Below, in pieces: positions 1-10,385 of a stretch of DNA of 64,000 nucleotides. Origin of the DNA: Catonia carolina (taxonomy: Eukaryota; Arthropoda; Insecta; Hemiptera; Achilidae). Each line of letters starts with the position of its first letter. The first letter of the stretch is position 1. Where the stretch lies: assembly GCA_035578175.1 (NCBI GenBank), contig JAQMRL010000008.1:62756541-62820540 (forward strand), in the 5' to 3' direction. The notes under the pieces were generated by a model. That model searched no databases. It was given only the letters and a program-made list of their open reading frames with translations, and was not told where the DNA came from. The position numbers and the translations under genes are program-made.

Positions 1-89
1 GTTTAAACTTTTATGTATTTACTAGTCATTTAACAAAACTACTGTACTTCAAACCTAAAATAAAATGCGTTTTTAGGGACGGTTTTTTA

Positions 90-300
90 TATTTTACGGC
101 GATAAGACGATAAGAAACAACTGAATCGCCCCTTAATCTAGCTTTGCAAAATTTCAGCAAGTCTTCATTTCCCCAAGGGTACTGAGTTCCGGGCGAAATA
201 TTTTGCTAGCCGTAACTCGCTACCAAAACGTTTTAGAATATGTTTTTTTTTTTTTGCTTTTACGGCCTCATTGGACCACTTGAATCAAATTTAGAAATCC
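90..300 (+). repeat. Family G dispersed repeat fragment
   Basis: Non-coding stretch with a run 'CCCCTTAATCTAGCTTTGCA', then a segment ending in 'GCCGTAACTCGCTA' and a T-rich tail. The same order of motifs recurs at 51330-51500 ('CCCCTTAATTTACC', 'GGCATAACTCGCTA'), so it is a dispersed repeat. I do not know its class. Confidence 0.45.
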
Positions 301-736
301 TTAGTTTGGTTTTAGGATTGTTACGCTTTTCCCAATAATTCTTCATATTTTGGGATCTGATCTGTTTGATTTTATCTGTACAAATCATTGACGATGGAGC
401 TCGAGTTTTTTTTTGTCGAATCTTGTGTCTTTATCTTTAAGCAACGTAAGCTGTTCAGATTTTTCTAAACGATCTTATTCTGCAATGTTAAGTTCTAGCA
501 TATCTTGCTTTCATTCGGCTAACAACCTTGGAGGATTTTCCACGAGTTAATTATAGAAATGAGTTCTTTAGTTACTCGATTGTCCTGTATAGTAAATGCC
601 CGAAGAAAGAAATTAGTTTCTTCCGGATGATGTCAGTAATTAGCTCGATTTCATAGTAGAGTTCAGAATTAGACATTAAGATTCAGATATCGTTGAGTTT
701 CCGTTTTTTGTTTATGCAAGTCCTATATATACATCC

Positions 737-770
<34 letters not shown>

Positions 771-1319
771 GTTTATACAACTTTTTTTTTCTTTTGGCCT
801 GTAGAGTGAGCTCAGAAAGCGCAGGTAAAACTTCGTGAATCACTCTGTATATCTGTAAACATATATTTTAGGTATTGACATATTATCCAATATATAACCT
901 GATGTAATGTAACTAGTATTCCAAACTGAAAAATATAAAAAATTTGAATTTTTTGAGCATTTAGATGCAACAGGGATCCCTGTGCACATTGTACCATATT
1001 CATTGAAACGGACGGTAATATTGGACTGTGTTGCTGACGGAATGTTAAACGGGACCAACTGATGGTTATTCCTTCTTTTTCCCTTACCCATCCCTCTTCC
1101 ATATCTCTCCCAGCCCAAAACTCGTGAAGACACGTGCCCCTTCCACCCTATGAATTTATAATATCATTTATTTTTATTTTCCCCTATATATCCAATACCC
1201 CTTGGTTCAATGTCAGACAACCACTACTTTTTCTTTTCCTCTTTTTACGAGCGTACTTTCAAGAATACAAACACATATCTGGGTTTCGTTTTCTCCTTCC
1301 TTTTTCCATCCCAAATTTA
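301..1319. other. AT-rich sequence without recognisable gene
   Basis: No frame here looks coding. A (TA)n microsatellite lies at about 737-764. The short motif ending 'AATCACTCTGTATAT' (about 838-852) resembles the tail of family G (compare 51536-51550), so the two may be parts of one old element. Two overlapping minus-strand frames at 812-1133 are short and show no known domain. Confidence 0.5.
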
Positions 1320-1844
1320 TCTATACTAATATTATAAAGACAAAGCGTATTTTCTGTGCACGCTAATTTTCAAAACTACTGTACGGATTTTCATGAAATT
1401 TTTACAGCATATTCGTATTTATATTCACAGCAACATTTTATTGTTAAATTTTCAAAAATAATAACCTTTAGAGCACTAGTAAAAATTTGATAAATATGTG
1501 TGTGTGTGTGTGTGCGCGCGCGCGCCTGCGCATGTGTGAGTAAGTGTGTGAGTATGTGTTGTGTTGTGTGTACATGTGAGCACATATTGCTCTTGAAGTA
1601 GATGAAGGGATTTGATAATGGTGTGTGTGTGTGTGTACTATTGTTGAAGTCCGTACATACATATAAAGACTAGCGAGAGACGTGCGCTGAGGAGTTGATC
1701 AAAACGTTGTGTATGTGTGTTCGTACGTACGTTGGAGTAGACAGTCGATCTAGCAGCTACACAATTTCTGTTACAATTTATTTTAAAAAACAATTGTTAG
1801 GTCCTACATATGTTTCGCGTGCGAAGCCGCGCAGGGTATTCTAG
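1320..1844 (+). mobile_element. Non-autonomous Helitron-like element
   Basis: The 5' end reads TCTATACTAATATTATAAAG directly after an A. The 3' end reads GGGTATTCTAG followed by T. This fits Helitron rules: 5' TC, 3' CTRR, insertion between A and T, no target duplication and no terminal inverted repeat. A short hairpin TTCGC-GT-GCGAA sits at 1814-1825, about 19 bases before the 3' end, as expected of Helitron terminators. The interior has no helicase frame. It carries a compound (GT)n(GC)n microsatellite at about 1497-1526 and a second (GT)n at about 1620-1637. An autonomous Helitron elsewhere would have to supply Rep/helicase. Confidence 0.75.
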
Positions 1845-2120
1845 TTTCTTACAATTTCGTACTATATTGTAACATTGAACAATGATATTCCACCTTGGAT
1901 GGTTATTTAAATCACTCATAATAAATTAGTTCTGAAACTTATAAAATATAGTAGTTGATTAATAAGTCAGCTTTACGTTACTTAACTTTTTTTAATTCCA
2001 GATGAATATTTATAATAAATTAATCTTGATTTATTAATAAATTCACGTAATTGTATAAATACACGATGATTATAATTGATTATTTTAGACCTTTGGCAAA
2101 TCATATAACAAAATACAATA
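1845..2120. other. AT-rich spacer
   Basis: Nothing recognised between the Helitron 3' end and the family B fragment. Confidence 0.5.
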
Positions 2121-2625
2121 TCTTGTGTGAAACACACGACTTTCTCTTGCCAATTCAAATAATGAATAATATAACCTAACATTAGTAATAAAACATTAGA
2201 AATAATAAAAAAACTAACCTCAAATAAACATAACCTAATTTTAATCACGAGTGAATGATGCGAAATGAAAACCAACCTTAGTTCGGCTTAATAATAAGGA
2301 AAATCACTTTTTGACGATAAACTAGGCTCTGTAGAGAAAAATGCTTAAACTAGAAGTTGTAGATCTTTTAATTTCCTACAAATTTAATTATATAAATTTT
2401 TGTTGTAAAATGATACTACGGCCGAAATCTTAAAAAAATCGATTTTTTACAGATTTTCATGAAAAAAAACCAGAAAATCACTAATTACCGCTAAACTAAG
2501 CGTTATAAAAAAAGTTTGATAAAAGTTGTAGATTTAAATTGTCTACAACTATTATATATACTTTTTTCGCTTAAATGCATAATAAGGCTGCAATCTTTAA
2601 AAAACCATTTTTTCTACTAGCATGT
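2121..2625 (-). repeat. Family B repeat, 3' half
   Basis: The 3' terminal signature (here reversed: CTTGTGTGAAACACACGACT, then TTTCTCTTGCC) is followed by both internal blocks of family B, with the motifs GTTGTAGAT and CTAAACTAAGCG. The 5' half with the GT microsatellite is missing. See 62453-63378 for the family description. Confidence 0.8.
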
Positions 2626-3329
2626 AGATTTTTGTTGATATTATTAAACAGTGTTTGTATTTCTTATGAATAACCTCTTCTGGTCGACGCATTTATTTGT
2701 CCAGACAAATTATTATTAATTTTCTTCTAATAATATATCATCTAACGGTCACATAATAATTTTTATATTTATGTATCACAATCGTCTTCATCATCACCAT
2801 ACGTCACATTGGAATATAAGAGACTGGAAATCACTTCACCTTTCACGTTTCATCCAAACAGTCTTCAGCTTTCAATCCTGGGATTGATAGTACATCTCCA
2901 AGTTGCTTTTTCAATAGATTTATTATTCAGCATCCCTTAACTGTCATATATTACGTCATTCATCTCCTGCTGAAATATAATCTTGGCATATTAGTGTTAG
3001 ATCGATTTTGTTTTTGTAACAATGTATTTCTTTTGCAATCAGTTTGTAAATACAATAACTTTAAGAAAAGATGAAAAATCTGAGTAATGTCTTTGGAATT
3101 AAAATATAAACCACACTCAGTAGTGTGTTTCAAGAAAACTAAACTGTGAAGAAAAAAAAATATAATGTGTACAAAACTAAACTTGATGAACTATGAATCA
3201 ACATCTGAAATACAAAGTTGTTGAAGTTGGAGATGATGACGATGACTATTATGAGATGACGATAATTAGTAGTTGAAGTAGAAAAGAAAAAGAAAAAAAG
3301 GTGTAAATGATTACTAAAACCGTAAAGGT
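2626..3329. other. AT-rich sequence, nothing recognised
   Basis: No long frame, no repeat matched elsewhere in the window and no RNA gene seen. Confidence 0.45.
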
Positions 3330-4350
3330 AAGTCTAACATTTTAATATGTTTCAGTCTGAGTATCTTCGCTGTTGTCAAGGAGGTTATTTGCTAAAGGAT
3401 TTTGATGGTGTTTTGATATTTGTAAATGTTTTTCGCTATGTTGTTTAATTTATTCTTTTATGAAAGGCAGGTATAGATATTTGTGTAATAAATAGGCATA
3501 TTTTATTGGTTAGGCACCATGGGGCTGAAGTGGTTAGTCTCTGGCATTTTGATTGAAAGCGCAACAGTATTTCTATATTTGATGAACTACCTATACCCCA
3601 TAGCTCTAACACATAAGTCCAAACTGGTTTGAGTATTACTTTGTATACGAGTACTTTATTTTCCTGCCCATAACAGACAGGTGGAGTGTCAAATTATTTA
3701 CGCTCATCTGTTAGTTGCAGGCCTAAAATAAATAATTCTGTTTCTTATCACATGTTCAGCCAATTAAATGACTGAATCATTTAAGAACAGAAGGGGCAGA
3801 GGTGTAAAACACACTAATCAGAGTTATTTCCTCTGAAAGTAATGGATTTCATTATACAGCCAGACCCCGTGGTGAATGAAGTGAAGGTGTCATTTGTAGA
3901 GTTAAGAATATGAGCTTTTCAGAGGGCTCGGCATGCTGATAAGCGTACTTTTCCACTCAGTGAGGAACTACCTCACTTCTCGTTTTACTTAGTAAAACCT
4001 CTACAGGTTCAAACCAGCCTTTTGGCTGATGACCTAAACAAACAAACACTTTATTTTCAGGGGTGTGCTGAGACTTACTGCCTAAGAGCCAGGACAATTG
4101 ACGTAACTTCAGCCCAAGTTGCTTTCGTTTCGTCCTTATATGACTTCTCCACGTGAGTCTTCGATCTAAATGCAAACCCAGATATTTAACTTCCTCGCGG
4201 GATTACTGTACCGTTCAAGATGATCACTGGACCTGTTTGTTATTTTAATGTAAACTTTATATGTGTTGACTTATCCTCATTATTCTTCACTCTCCATTTC
4301 TTACACTATTTGTGAATGTTGTCAAGATGGGTTTAAGTCAAGATTTTAAC
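3330..4350 (-). pseudogene. Jockey-type RT C-terminal fossil, split by a SINE
   Basis: On the minus strand the right part (about 4350-4059) reads VKYLGLHLDRRLTWRSHI and on to SQHTPENK, a conserved stretch downstream of the RT catalytic core in jockey-clade ORF2. A 384-bp family A SINE then interrupts it. Past the SINE, in the same frame once the SINE and one copy of its 11-bp target duplication are removed, the protein continues with VLVYKVILKPVWTY, then SSSNIEILLRFQSK, and after a frameshift LHKYLYLPFIKE and HHQNPLANNLLDNS, close to the usual C-terminus. Several stops and frameshifts show that it is dead. It is related to the copies at 7384 and 41048 but clearly a different subfamily. Confidence 0.8.
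3664..4047 (+). mobile_element. Family A SINE, full length, with 11-bp target duplication
   Basis: Starts CTGCCCATAACAGACAGG and ends in an (AAC)n-type tail after GGCTGATGACCTAAACAAAC. It is flanked by perfect direct repeats ACTTTATTTTC at 3653-3663 and 4048-4058. Variable-length target duplications and a simple-repeat tail mark it as a retroposed SINE. It carries a box-B-like word AGGTTCAAACCAGC near the 3' end and a 5' hairpin (GGTGGAGTGT against ACACTC-like bases in other copies). No coding potential is evident; the reverse-strand frame through the tail is incidental. Confidence 0.85.
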
Positions 4351-5465
4351 GGTTCTGTCAAGATCAAAATTGAACATTAAAAAGTGTATCACGAAATTGT
4401 TAGCAAATAATACACGACATATATTTTATAAAGTGCGTTATAAACATTTAAACATTATATCATAATGTGCGTACTGTGTTAAAATTGCGAAATACTATAT
4501 TGTCTTAAATAAAAGTATTATACTACTAATTTTCTTGCCATTTATCCTGTGAAACAAGGATAATTGAATAAAGTTTACGTACTGATAATAATAATAATAA
4601 TAATACATTAATTGAAAGAAGTGTCGATTCAACATGTACGTAAGTATTAATAAATTATTAAAATTAGGTTTAGTTTAATGTAAAACCATTACACATTATT
4701 GGTTCCACAGTTCGGTCAGTAAAATGAGCGTAGTTAAAAATCAAATTGTATTACAGTATATAGGAACTGTTGCATCATGAATAATTAATAAATATATAAA
4801 TGTATTTGTAGTAAATGTATTTACATTGGATAAAATTTAATAGAATTTTATCTAACAAATTTATATTTTCTTAATACTGATCTAGGTAATTTTTGTATAA
4901 AATACATCAGTAAATTTATGAATATATTTTTAATATAGTTTTTATTTAGAAATATTGATAAAATGATTCATTATTATTGGTCTACTTCATGTAATTTTTG
5001 TGAACTATTGAGTAAGGTCAAACAATGGTGGTAGAGCTTATTAAAGACTGTAATAGTATAGTCTGGAACAATAGCGAGACTTTTGTAACGGATTTGAAGG
5101 CCCCGACTGCAATATTTATGAGACGCTCGAACCCCGTGAAAAGGAGTATCCCCACACCCTACTCCCTTCATCCTACACAACCCTTTCCTTTCTATCTTCT
5201 GTCACTATAACTACAACCACCCCTTTTTATTTTTACGTCCCCTTTTATCTTTTATCCACTACTGACAAGTGACGTCATCTTCTTGTACATACAATCTGAT
5301 GAACGTTTATTTTGTTTTTATGCTTTGGTTTAATCTTTTCTTTTTCTGATAGTCTATAATTAACTTTGTATTTGTGTAGGCTTATAAACTAATATTCTTA
5401 CTAGTTACCTATTTATAAGTTTGTTTTACTAGAAGATAATATCTATTAATATGTGCAGTTACGTG
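4351..5465. other. AT-rich sequence, nothing recognised
   Basis: Contains a short (ATA)n run near 4585-4602 and no convincing gene. The frames at 4974-5210 overlap on opposite strands, are under 70 codons and show no domain. Confidence 0.45.
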
Positions 5466-5638
5466 TTTTAAGAGAGAGTTAGCAAGTATCGATATTTAGG
5501 TAAATATGTGAATGAAGATAATAATCATACAACCGAAATAAACAGAATAATAGAAATAGCTCGATCAGCGTTTTTTTAAAATCCTGATTGTAACCTAAGA
5601 GTGAGGATTGTTCAATGTTACATCTTCTCAGTGTTATA

Positions 5639-6580
5639 CGAGGTGTGGCTGTTAAATAACGGTACTGACGTTGTAAAAAATTTTATTTTTATTTTATACA
5701 TAATAATCACTTATTGTCACCTTCAATATACACTCCTACTCTATTCCTACAACGCTCCATGCAAATTTTCCATTGTTGGAAACAGTGCTGGAAGTCATCT
5801 TCTGTCAGCTCCTTCAGGACACGTGCCGCTTTCTCTTTTACAGCTTCCACAGACTCACTCTTGTCCCTTTTAATGCAGATTTCACCTTAGGGAACAGGTA
5901 GAAGTCACATGGTGCAAGATCTGGTGAATAAGGTGGGTATTCTAACACTGAGATGCTGTACTTGGCAAGGAATCTCTTGACAGATAACGCGGAATGAGCT
6001 GGCGCATTGTCTTGGTGGAGAACCCATGATTCGTCCTTCCACATTTCGGGGCGTTTTTTCCTTACTCTTTGACGTAGTTTAGAAAGTACTTAAAGGTAGT
6101 AATATTGATTAATTGTTTGACCTTCAAGAACCCAGTGAAGGTACTCAATCCCATGGATATAAAAAAAAACAATCATCATTGCTTTAAATTTTGACTTGCT
6201 CATTCGAGCGTTTTTGCCTCTCGGTGAAGTTCGGCTCTTCCAGTGCATGGATGGACTTCGTTTCCGAATCATAAGTAAAAAACCACGTTTCATCACATGT
6301 TATTATCGTTTCCAAAAAATTTGGGTAATTTACAATCGCGTACAAAGTGTCAGTACAAACATTTTTGCGAGCTTTATTTCAAACATTTTTGAGCGGCACG
6401 TGTCCTGAAGGACCTGACAGAAGATGACTTCCAGCACTGTTTCCAACAATGGAAAATTCGCATGGAGCGTTGTAGGGATAGAGAAGAAGTGTATATTGAA
6501 GGTGACAATAAGTGATTATGTATAAAATAAAAATTAAATTTTTTACAACGTCAGTCTCGTTATTTAATAGCCATACCTCG
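5639..6580 (-). mobile_element. Mariner derivative with two 3' ends
   Basis: Flanked by TA at 5637-5638 and 6581-6582. The left end CGAGGTGTGGCTGTTAAATA and the right end (reverse complement CGAGGTATGGCTATTAAATA) are both the 3' end of the same mariner: each is followed inward by the 3' untranslated sequence and the last transposase codons. The arms 5639-5830 and 6393-6580 are inverted copies of each other. The body between them encodes, on the minus strand, part of the transposase from before the first catalytic Asp onward. The N-terminal DNA-binding part and the 5' terminal repeat are absent. Full mariners are about 1.3 kb; this one is 942 bp. Confidence 0.85.
5838..6380 (-). pseudogene. 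Mariner transposase, broken C-terminal two-thirds
   Basis: Minus-strand frames read SMHWKSRTSPRGKNARMSKS, KFKAMMIVFF, then WVLHQDNAPAHSALSVKRFL and YPPYSPDLAPCDFYLFP. This is the DDE/D core of a mariner transposase: the second catalytic Asp lies in HQDNAPAH and the third in SPDLAPCDF, the D34D arrangement. The first Asp region (CDETWFFTYD in relatives) is decayed around 6280. Frameshifts and an altered end after ALKGTR show it is not functional, and the N-terminal helix-turn-helix half is missing by deletion. Confidence 0.85.
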
Positions 6581-6985
6581 TATGGTGCGAAGCTTGGACG
6601 CTGACAAAAACGAGTATTAAGAGTATAGATACGTTTGGGCTTTGGTTGTATAGGTACATGCTGATTATAACCCGGATGAATAAAGTAACCATCGAAATAG
6701 TCTTGCGGAGAATAGGAACAGAAAAGGAACCTATTTAGGCTATACCATCCAAAAAAGGAAATTTAAGTATCTGGGTCACATTATACGTGGACCAAGATAT
6801 AAAATACTTCGCATAATAATACAAGGCAAGATTCAAGAGGAAGTGAGATGTGAGGAGGAGAAGAATCTTTGAGTGAAGAATCTTCGCGATTGATTTTGTT
6901 GTACCTCAGCAGAGCTGTTCAGAGCTGCGGTGTCCGAATAGTATCCGAATAGTTGTATTGATTGCCAACCTCCGGTTGGAGTAGA

Positions 6986-7383
6986 CACGTTGAGAACAAG
7001 AAGTTTTTTAAATTAAATTACTAGCTTATTACAAGTGTAAAAAAATAATTCAGCTTTTAAATTTCGCTACTTGAAAAGAGTTGAAAATGAATTATTGTAG
7101 GTCTATTAACGAATTTTTTAAATTAAAATGTCATGTTTGGTCAAAAATTAAGTAAATTCAAATCTTAGTAATTTCACAGCAAGCCGATATTATAGTAAAT
7201 ATAATTTACTAATTTTTTTCGTTTTACCAGTATTTTGTGTTATATATATATGTCACAAACAAACACACACAGATCCCATACGTGCATCAGATACAATCGC
7301 GACACATACCCCCAGGTAATCCGCGGAGAAGATTCAAGCGCTGATGACCAAAAGACCTATTCTAAACAAACTAGGATGAGTGC
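6986..7383. other. AT-rich flank of the minus-strand jockey element
   Basis: No gene recognised. The last bases before 7384 form the 3' flank of the jockey copy, whose poly(A) appears here as poly(T). Confidence 0.5.
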
Positions 7384-9095
7384 TTTTTTTTTTTTTTTTT
7401 TTCTTTTATTATTTATTTGGAACTGTACAATAACAATACAACGACCAAATTTTAGCACAGAGTAATATAAATCACAGTGATTGTAGGATAAAATTACATG
7501 TCCATTGACATTCATTTTGGGTTCAAAAAAATAAAAAAAAACATACAAATAGTAACAATCATAGCAAATAGACATAACAAATTAACAAATATTAAAACTA
7601 AGAAATTTGATGATAAATGATGGGGATAACAGTAGCACAGAGTGGTGAAATGGTGGAAAGTAGTGGAATGGTGTCATCTCAGCAGGTCTCTGCTCCATCT
7701 TCTTTTTAGTCGTCTGGCGAGCCGAGGATTGATCAGAATTCCCCTTACAAGCGGGTTACGGTGGCCGTTCAATTTTGAATGAAACCTCGCGTACAACCTT
7801 TTCACTGTTTCGGTAACGTAAGGTATTTGTAGGTCAGTATGAAGTGTTGAATTTGACACGTAGTACGGAGCATTGGTGATCAAGCGAAGCAGTTTGGACT
7901 GACATACTTGTACTTTCTTTAATGTTGTCGAGCTGGCACTTCCGTATATCTGAACGCCATAGGTCCACAATGGCATCAGAAGACTTTTATAAATTTTGAC
8001 CTTTGTTTTTAAAGTAACATGTGATTTTCGATTAAGTAGCCGATATAGTTGTTTGACTCGTGAATTTAAAAGTAATCGTTTTATCTTTATATGGGTGTTC
8101 CACGTTAACCTTTTATCAAAATTTAATCCTAGATATCGTACTTCTTTGTGTTGAGGGATGACAACGTTGTTTAAAAACACATCAGGACAGGTACCATGAC
8201 GGAGAGTAAAATTAACATGTACCGATTTTTCCGGATTTAATTTCATCTTCCATTTTGTCAGCCAAACGTCTACTATGTCGAGATGATGTTGGAGGTTCAA
8301 TGCCACATCTTGGCATAGATTGGAAGATGTCAACAGTACCGTGTCGTCGGCGTATGTGGCGACAGTAGTGCGCTCAGTCTGCGGGAAATCGGCCACGTAT
8401 ATTGAGTACAGTAACGGAGACAGAATTGCCCCCTGTGGAACACCTGCACTCACGTGTTTCAATGCAGAGTGGGCTGATCCATGTCGGACGTAGAAATCTC
8501 TTTCTTCCAGGAAGGATTTCAGCAGCAGGTAATAGCTGTATGGTACGAACTGTTTTAATTTATAAAGTAGACCATCGTGCCACACCTTATCGAAGGCAGA
8601 ACTTATGTCTAGGAAGACGCCTGAAACATACTTCTTCTCCTCAAAACCAGTCGCTATAAGATCAACAACGCGATGCAACTGTTGTATAGTTGAATGAGCT
8701 GCCCTAAAGCCAAATTGGTGATCCGGTATAGATCTCTCTGAATCGATAATTGGTACAATACGCCTCAACAAGATTTTCTCAAAGATTTTTCCTGCAACTG
8801 GTAGAAGGCTTATTGGACGATAAGAAGAAGCATCGTGCGGAGGTTTCCCGGGTTTTTGGAACATCACTATTTCCGCTAGTTTCCACTGTATAGGAAAATG
8901 TGCCTGCCGTATAGCTGCGTTAAAAATCTCGGTTAAAAGAAGAACTCCATTATATGGTAGCGCTCGTAGCACTTCGGCATTAACCAGGTCAAATCCTGGA
9001 GACTTTTTGAGCGGTAGAGCTGCAATGCATCTCTGCACCTCACCAACCCTAATCGCCTTGGGAGGGAGAGATAGTTGTAATGGGCTATGTAAAAA
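7384..9095 (-). mobile_element. 5'-truncated jockey-clade non-LTR retrotransposon
   Basis: A run of 18 T at 7384-7401 is the poly(A) tail in reverse. It is preceded, on the minus strand, by a 3' untranslated region of about 270 bases and by an RT frame that stays open to about 9093. Homology to the related copy at 41048 starts at PLQLSLPPK, so the endonuclease and the first half of ORF2 were never copied or have been lost, the usual 5' truncation of target-primed insertion. The truncated end lies about 60 bases from the 3' end of a family B repeat. I found no clear target duplication. Confidence 0.85.
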
Positions 9096-9155
9096 TTCCT
9101 CGACCTTATTTTTCAATAACAAATTGTAAATAAACAAAACGAAGTAGTCTAACAT
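7674..9155 (-). CDS. Jockey reverse transcriptase, 5'-truncated ORF2
   Basis: The 493-codon frame begins at an ATG in flanking DNA; recognisable ORF2 starts near residue 24. RT motifs are intact: KKSPGFDLVNAEVL (about 50-63), YRPISLLPV (112-120), FLDISSAFDKVWH (181-193, catalytic Asp), AGVPQGAILSPLLY (237-250), YADDTVLL (268-275, catalytic YADD) and YLGLNFDKRLTW further on. It ends RRLKRRWSRDLLR, the standard jockey/BS-type C-terminus. No in-frame stop interrupts the RT region, which suggests a fairly recent insertion. Without an endonuclease and a promoter it cannot mobilise itself. It shares about half its residues with the copy at 41048, so they are different subfamilies. Confidence 0.85.
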   Translation of the reverse strand: MLDYFVLFIYNLLLKNKVEEFLHSPLQLSLPPKAIRVGEVQRCIAALPLKKSPGFDLVNAEVLRALPYNGVLLLTEIFNAAIRQAHFPIQWKLAEIVMFQKPGKPPHDASSYRPISLLPVAGKIFEKILLRRIVPIIDSERSIPDHQFGFRAAHSTIQQLHRVVDLIATGFEEKKYVSGVFLDISSAFDKVWHDGLLYKLKQFVPYSYYLLLKSFLEERDFYVRHGSAHSALKHVSAGVPQGAILSPLLYSIYVADFPQTERTTVATYADDTVLLTSSNLCQDVALNLQHHLDIVDVWLTKWKMKLNPEKSVHVNFTLRHGTCPDVFLNNVVIPQHKEVRYLGLNFDKRLTWNTHIKIKRLLLNSRVKQLYRLLNRKSHVTLKTKVKIYKSLLMPLWTYGVQIYGSASSTTLKKVQVCQSKLLRLITNAPYYVSNSTLHTDLQIPYVTETVKRLYARFHSKLNGHRNPLVRGILINPRLARRLKRRWSRDLLR

Positions 9156-9157
9156 AA

Positions 9158-9882
9158 AAAATCTGGTGTGAATAACTCACACGACTTTCTTTTGTCATAT
9201 AAATAATAAAACATATAACCTATGTTTAATCATTAGTAAACAATGTAAAATTAAAACAATAACCTAATTTAAATCATGATAGAACGACTCAAAATTAAAA
9301 TCAACCTCTGTTCGACTTAAAAAGACGGGAAGTCACTAATTGAAGCTAAACTTTGCTCTGTAGAAGAAAATGCTTTAAATAAAAGTTGTGATTGTTTTAT
9401 TTTCTATAACTTTAATTATATACAGTTTTATTGTAAAATTCACAGGCTTGCTAAGGCCGCAATATTAAAAAGCCCATTTTGTTACCTATTTTGATGAGCA
9501 AAATAAAGAAAATCGCTAATTGACACCAAACTAAGCGTTTTAGAAACAAATGTTTGGAATAAAAGTTGTAGATTTTTAAATCTACAACAACTTTGATTAT
9601 TGTATTATTTTGCCCTAGAATGCATATTAAGGCTGCAATTTTTTTTTTAAATGTAGACTACGTACAAGAGCACAGGCCCACCAAGAATTTTTAGCAGACC
9701 TGGCGCTTATGTTATCTTGTAGAGCATAAAAAATGTGGTAAATGAGGCGATTTAAAAAGATTTTTAAGAAAATTTTTGAGGAAATTGCAAAAAAGTGAAA
9801 AATTAACGAATAAACGACTTCTTCTGGTTGACCGATTTTGATGAAAATGTTCTATCGGGTCCCTTAGTCGTTCTTAATTTAT
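9158..9882 (-). repeat. Family B repeat, 3' portion
   Basis: Begins (reversed) AAATCTGGTGTGAATAACTC and runs through both internal blocks and the 'CGGTCAACCAGAAG'-type segment. It stops before the GT microsatellite. Same family as 62453-63378. Confidence 0.8.
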
Positions 9883-10069
9883 CACACTTTCTATAATTCA
9901 GCCACAGCCATGATCTCTGTGGCCTTCCAATAAATCTTTTCAATCATGTGGTCTATAGTTCTTCACTTTCAAGGGTATTATCTGTTTCGGAATTTTCTCC
10001 GGATCCTCTCTTCACTTACCATTTTTAACTTTTGTTCTTTCGTTAAATCTATACATCTCTAATTCAGTT

Positions 10070-10385
10070 CATATTTCTTCATTCCGTATATGGTCTAATC
10101 ATGTGCACTTTTTATCCTTCGTGGGAACAAAATTCTCAATTTTGTTTAGCCAGGATATGCGTGTTCGTCTTCTACTACGTCTTCTTTTGTTCATCATTTT
10201 CCTCTGAATTATTACGTGGAGTTATTTCTCCCCTCTCATCACATGACCCAAATAACAGAATTTTAATATTTTTATGGTTCTTACAACTTATTTTTCCTTC
10301 TCCTTCATTCTGAGAACACTCGTTTGAGACAAGAAACAGCCAGGTCAACCTCAAAACCATCCGATACGACCACTTATCGATTCCT
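10070..10385 (-). pseudogene. Non-LTR retrotransposon ORF2 C-terminal fossil
   Basis: Minus-strand translation, allowing one frameshift, gives DKWSYRMVLRLTWLFLVSNE, then FCYLGHVMRGEK and KRRRSRRRTRISWLNKI. This matches the post-RT segment W.YR.MLR..W...VSNE...YLGHVMRG...GRRR.SWL seen in the same broad family as the fossil at 5466-6985. Frameshifts and lost residues show it is a relic. Confidence 0.65.

Larger units (their letters stand above)
5466..6985 (+). pseudogene. Non-LTR retrotransposon ORF2 C-terminal fossil, interrupted by mariner
   Basis: The left part (5466-5638) reads SKYRYLGKYVNEDNN, then INRIIEIARSAF and VRIVQCYIFSVL. The right part (from 6581) continues YG..EAWTLTKTSIKSIDTF, VTIEIVLRRIGTEKEP, then YLGH-type sequence and a tail ending in VLIANLRLE. 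This is the region after the RT core in a widespread insect non-LTR family (SVLYG.EAWTL ... YLGHI.RG.RY ... IANLR). The mariner at 5639-6580 sits exactly between SVL and YG. A 5-bp insertion GGCTA at about 6738-6742 shifts the frame; without it the reading EPIYTIQKRKFKYLGHIIRG is continuous. The clade is not certain from this piece. Confidence 0.8.
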
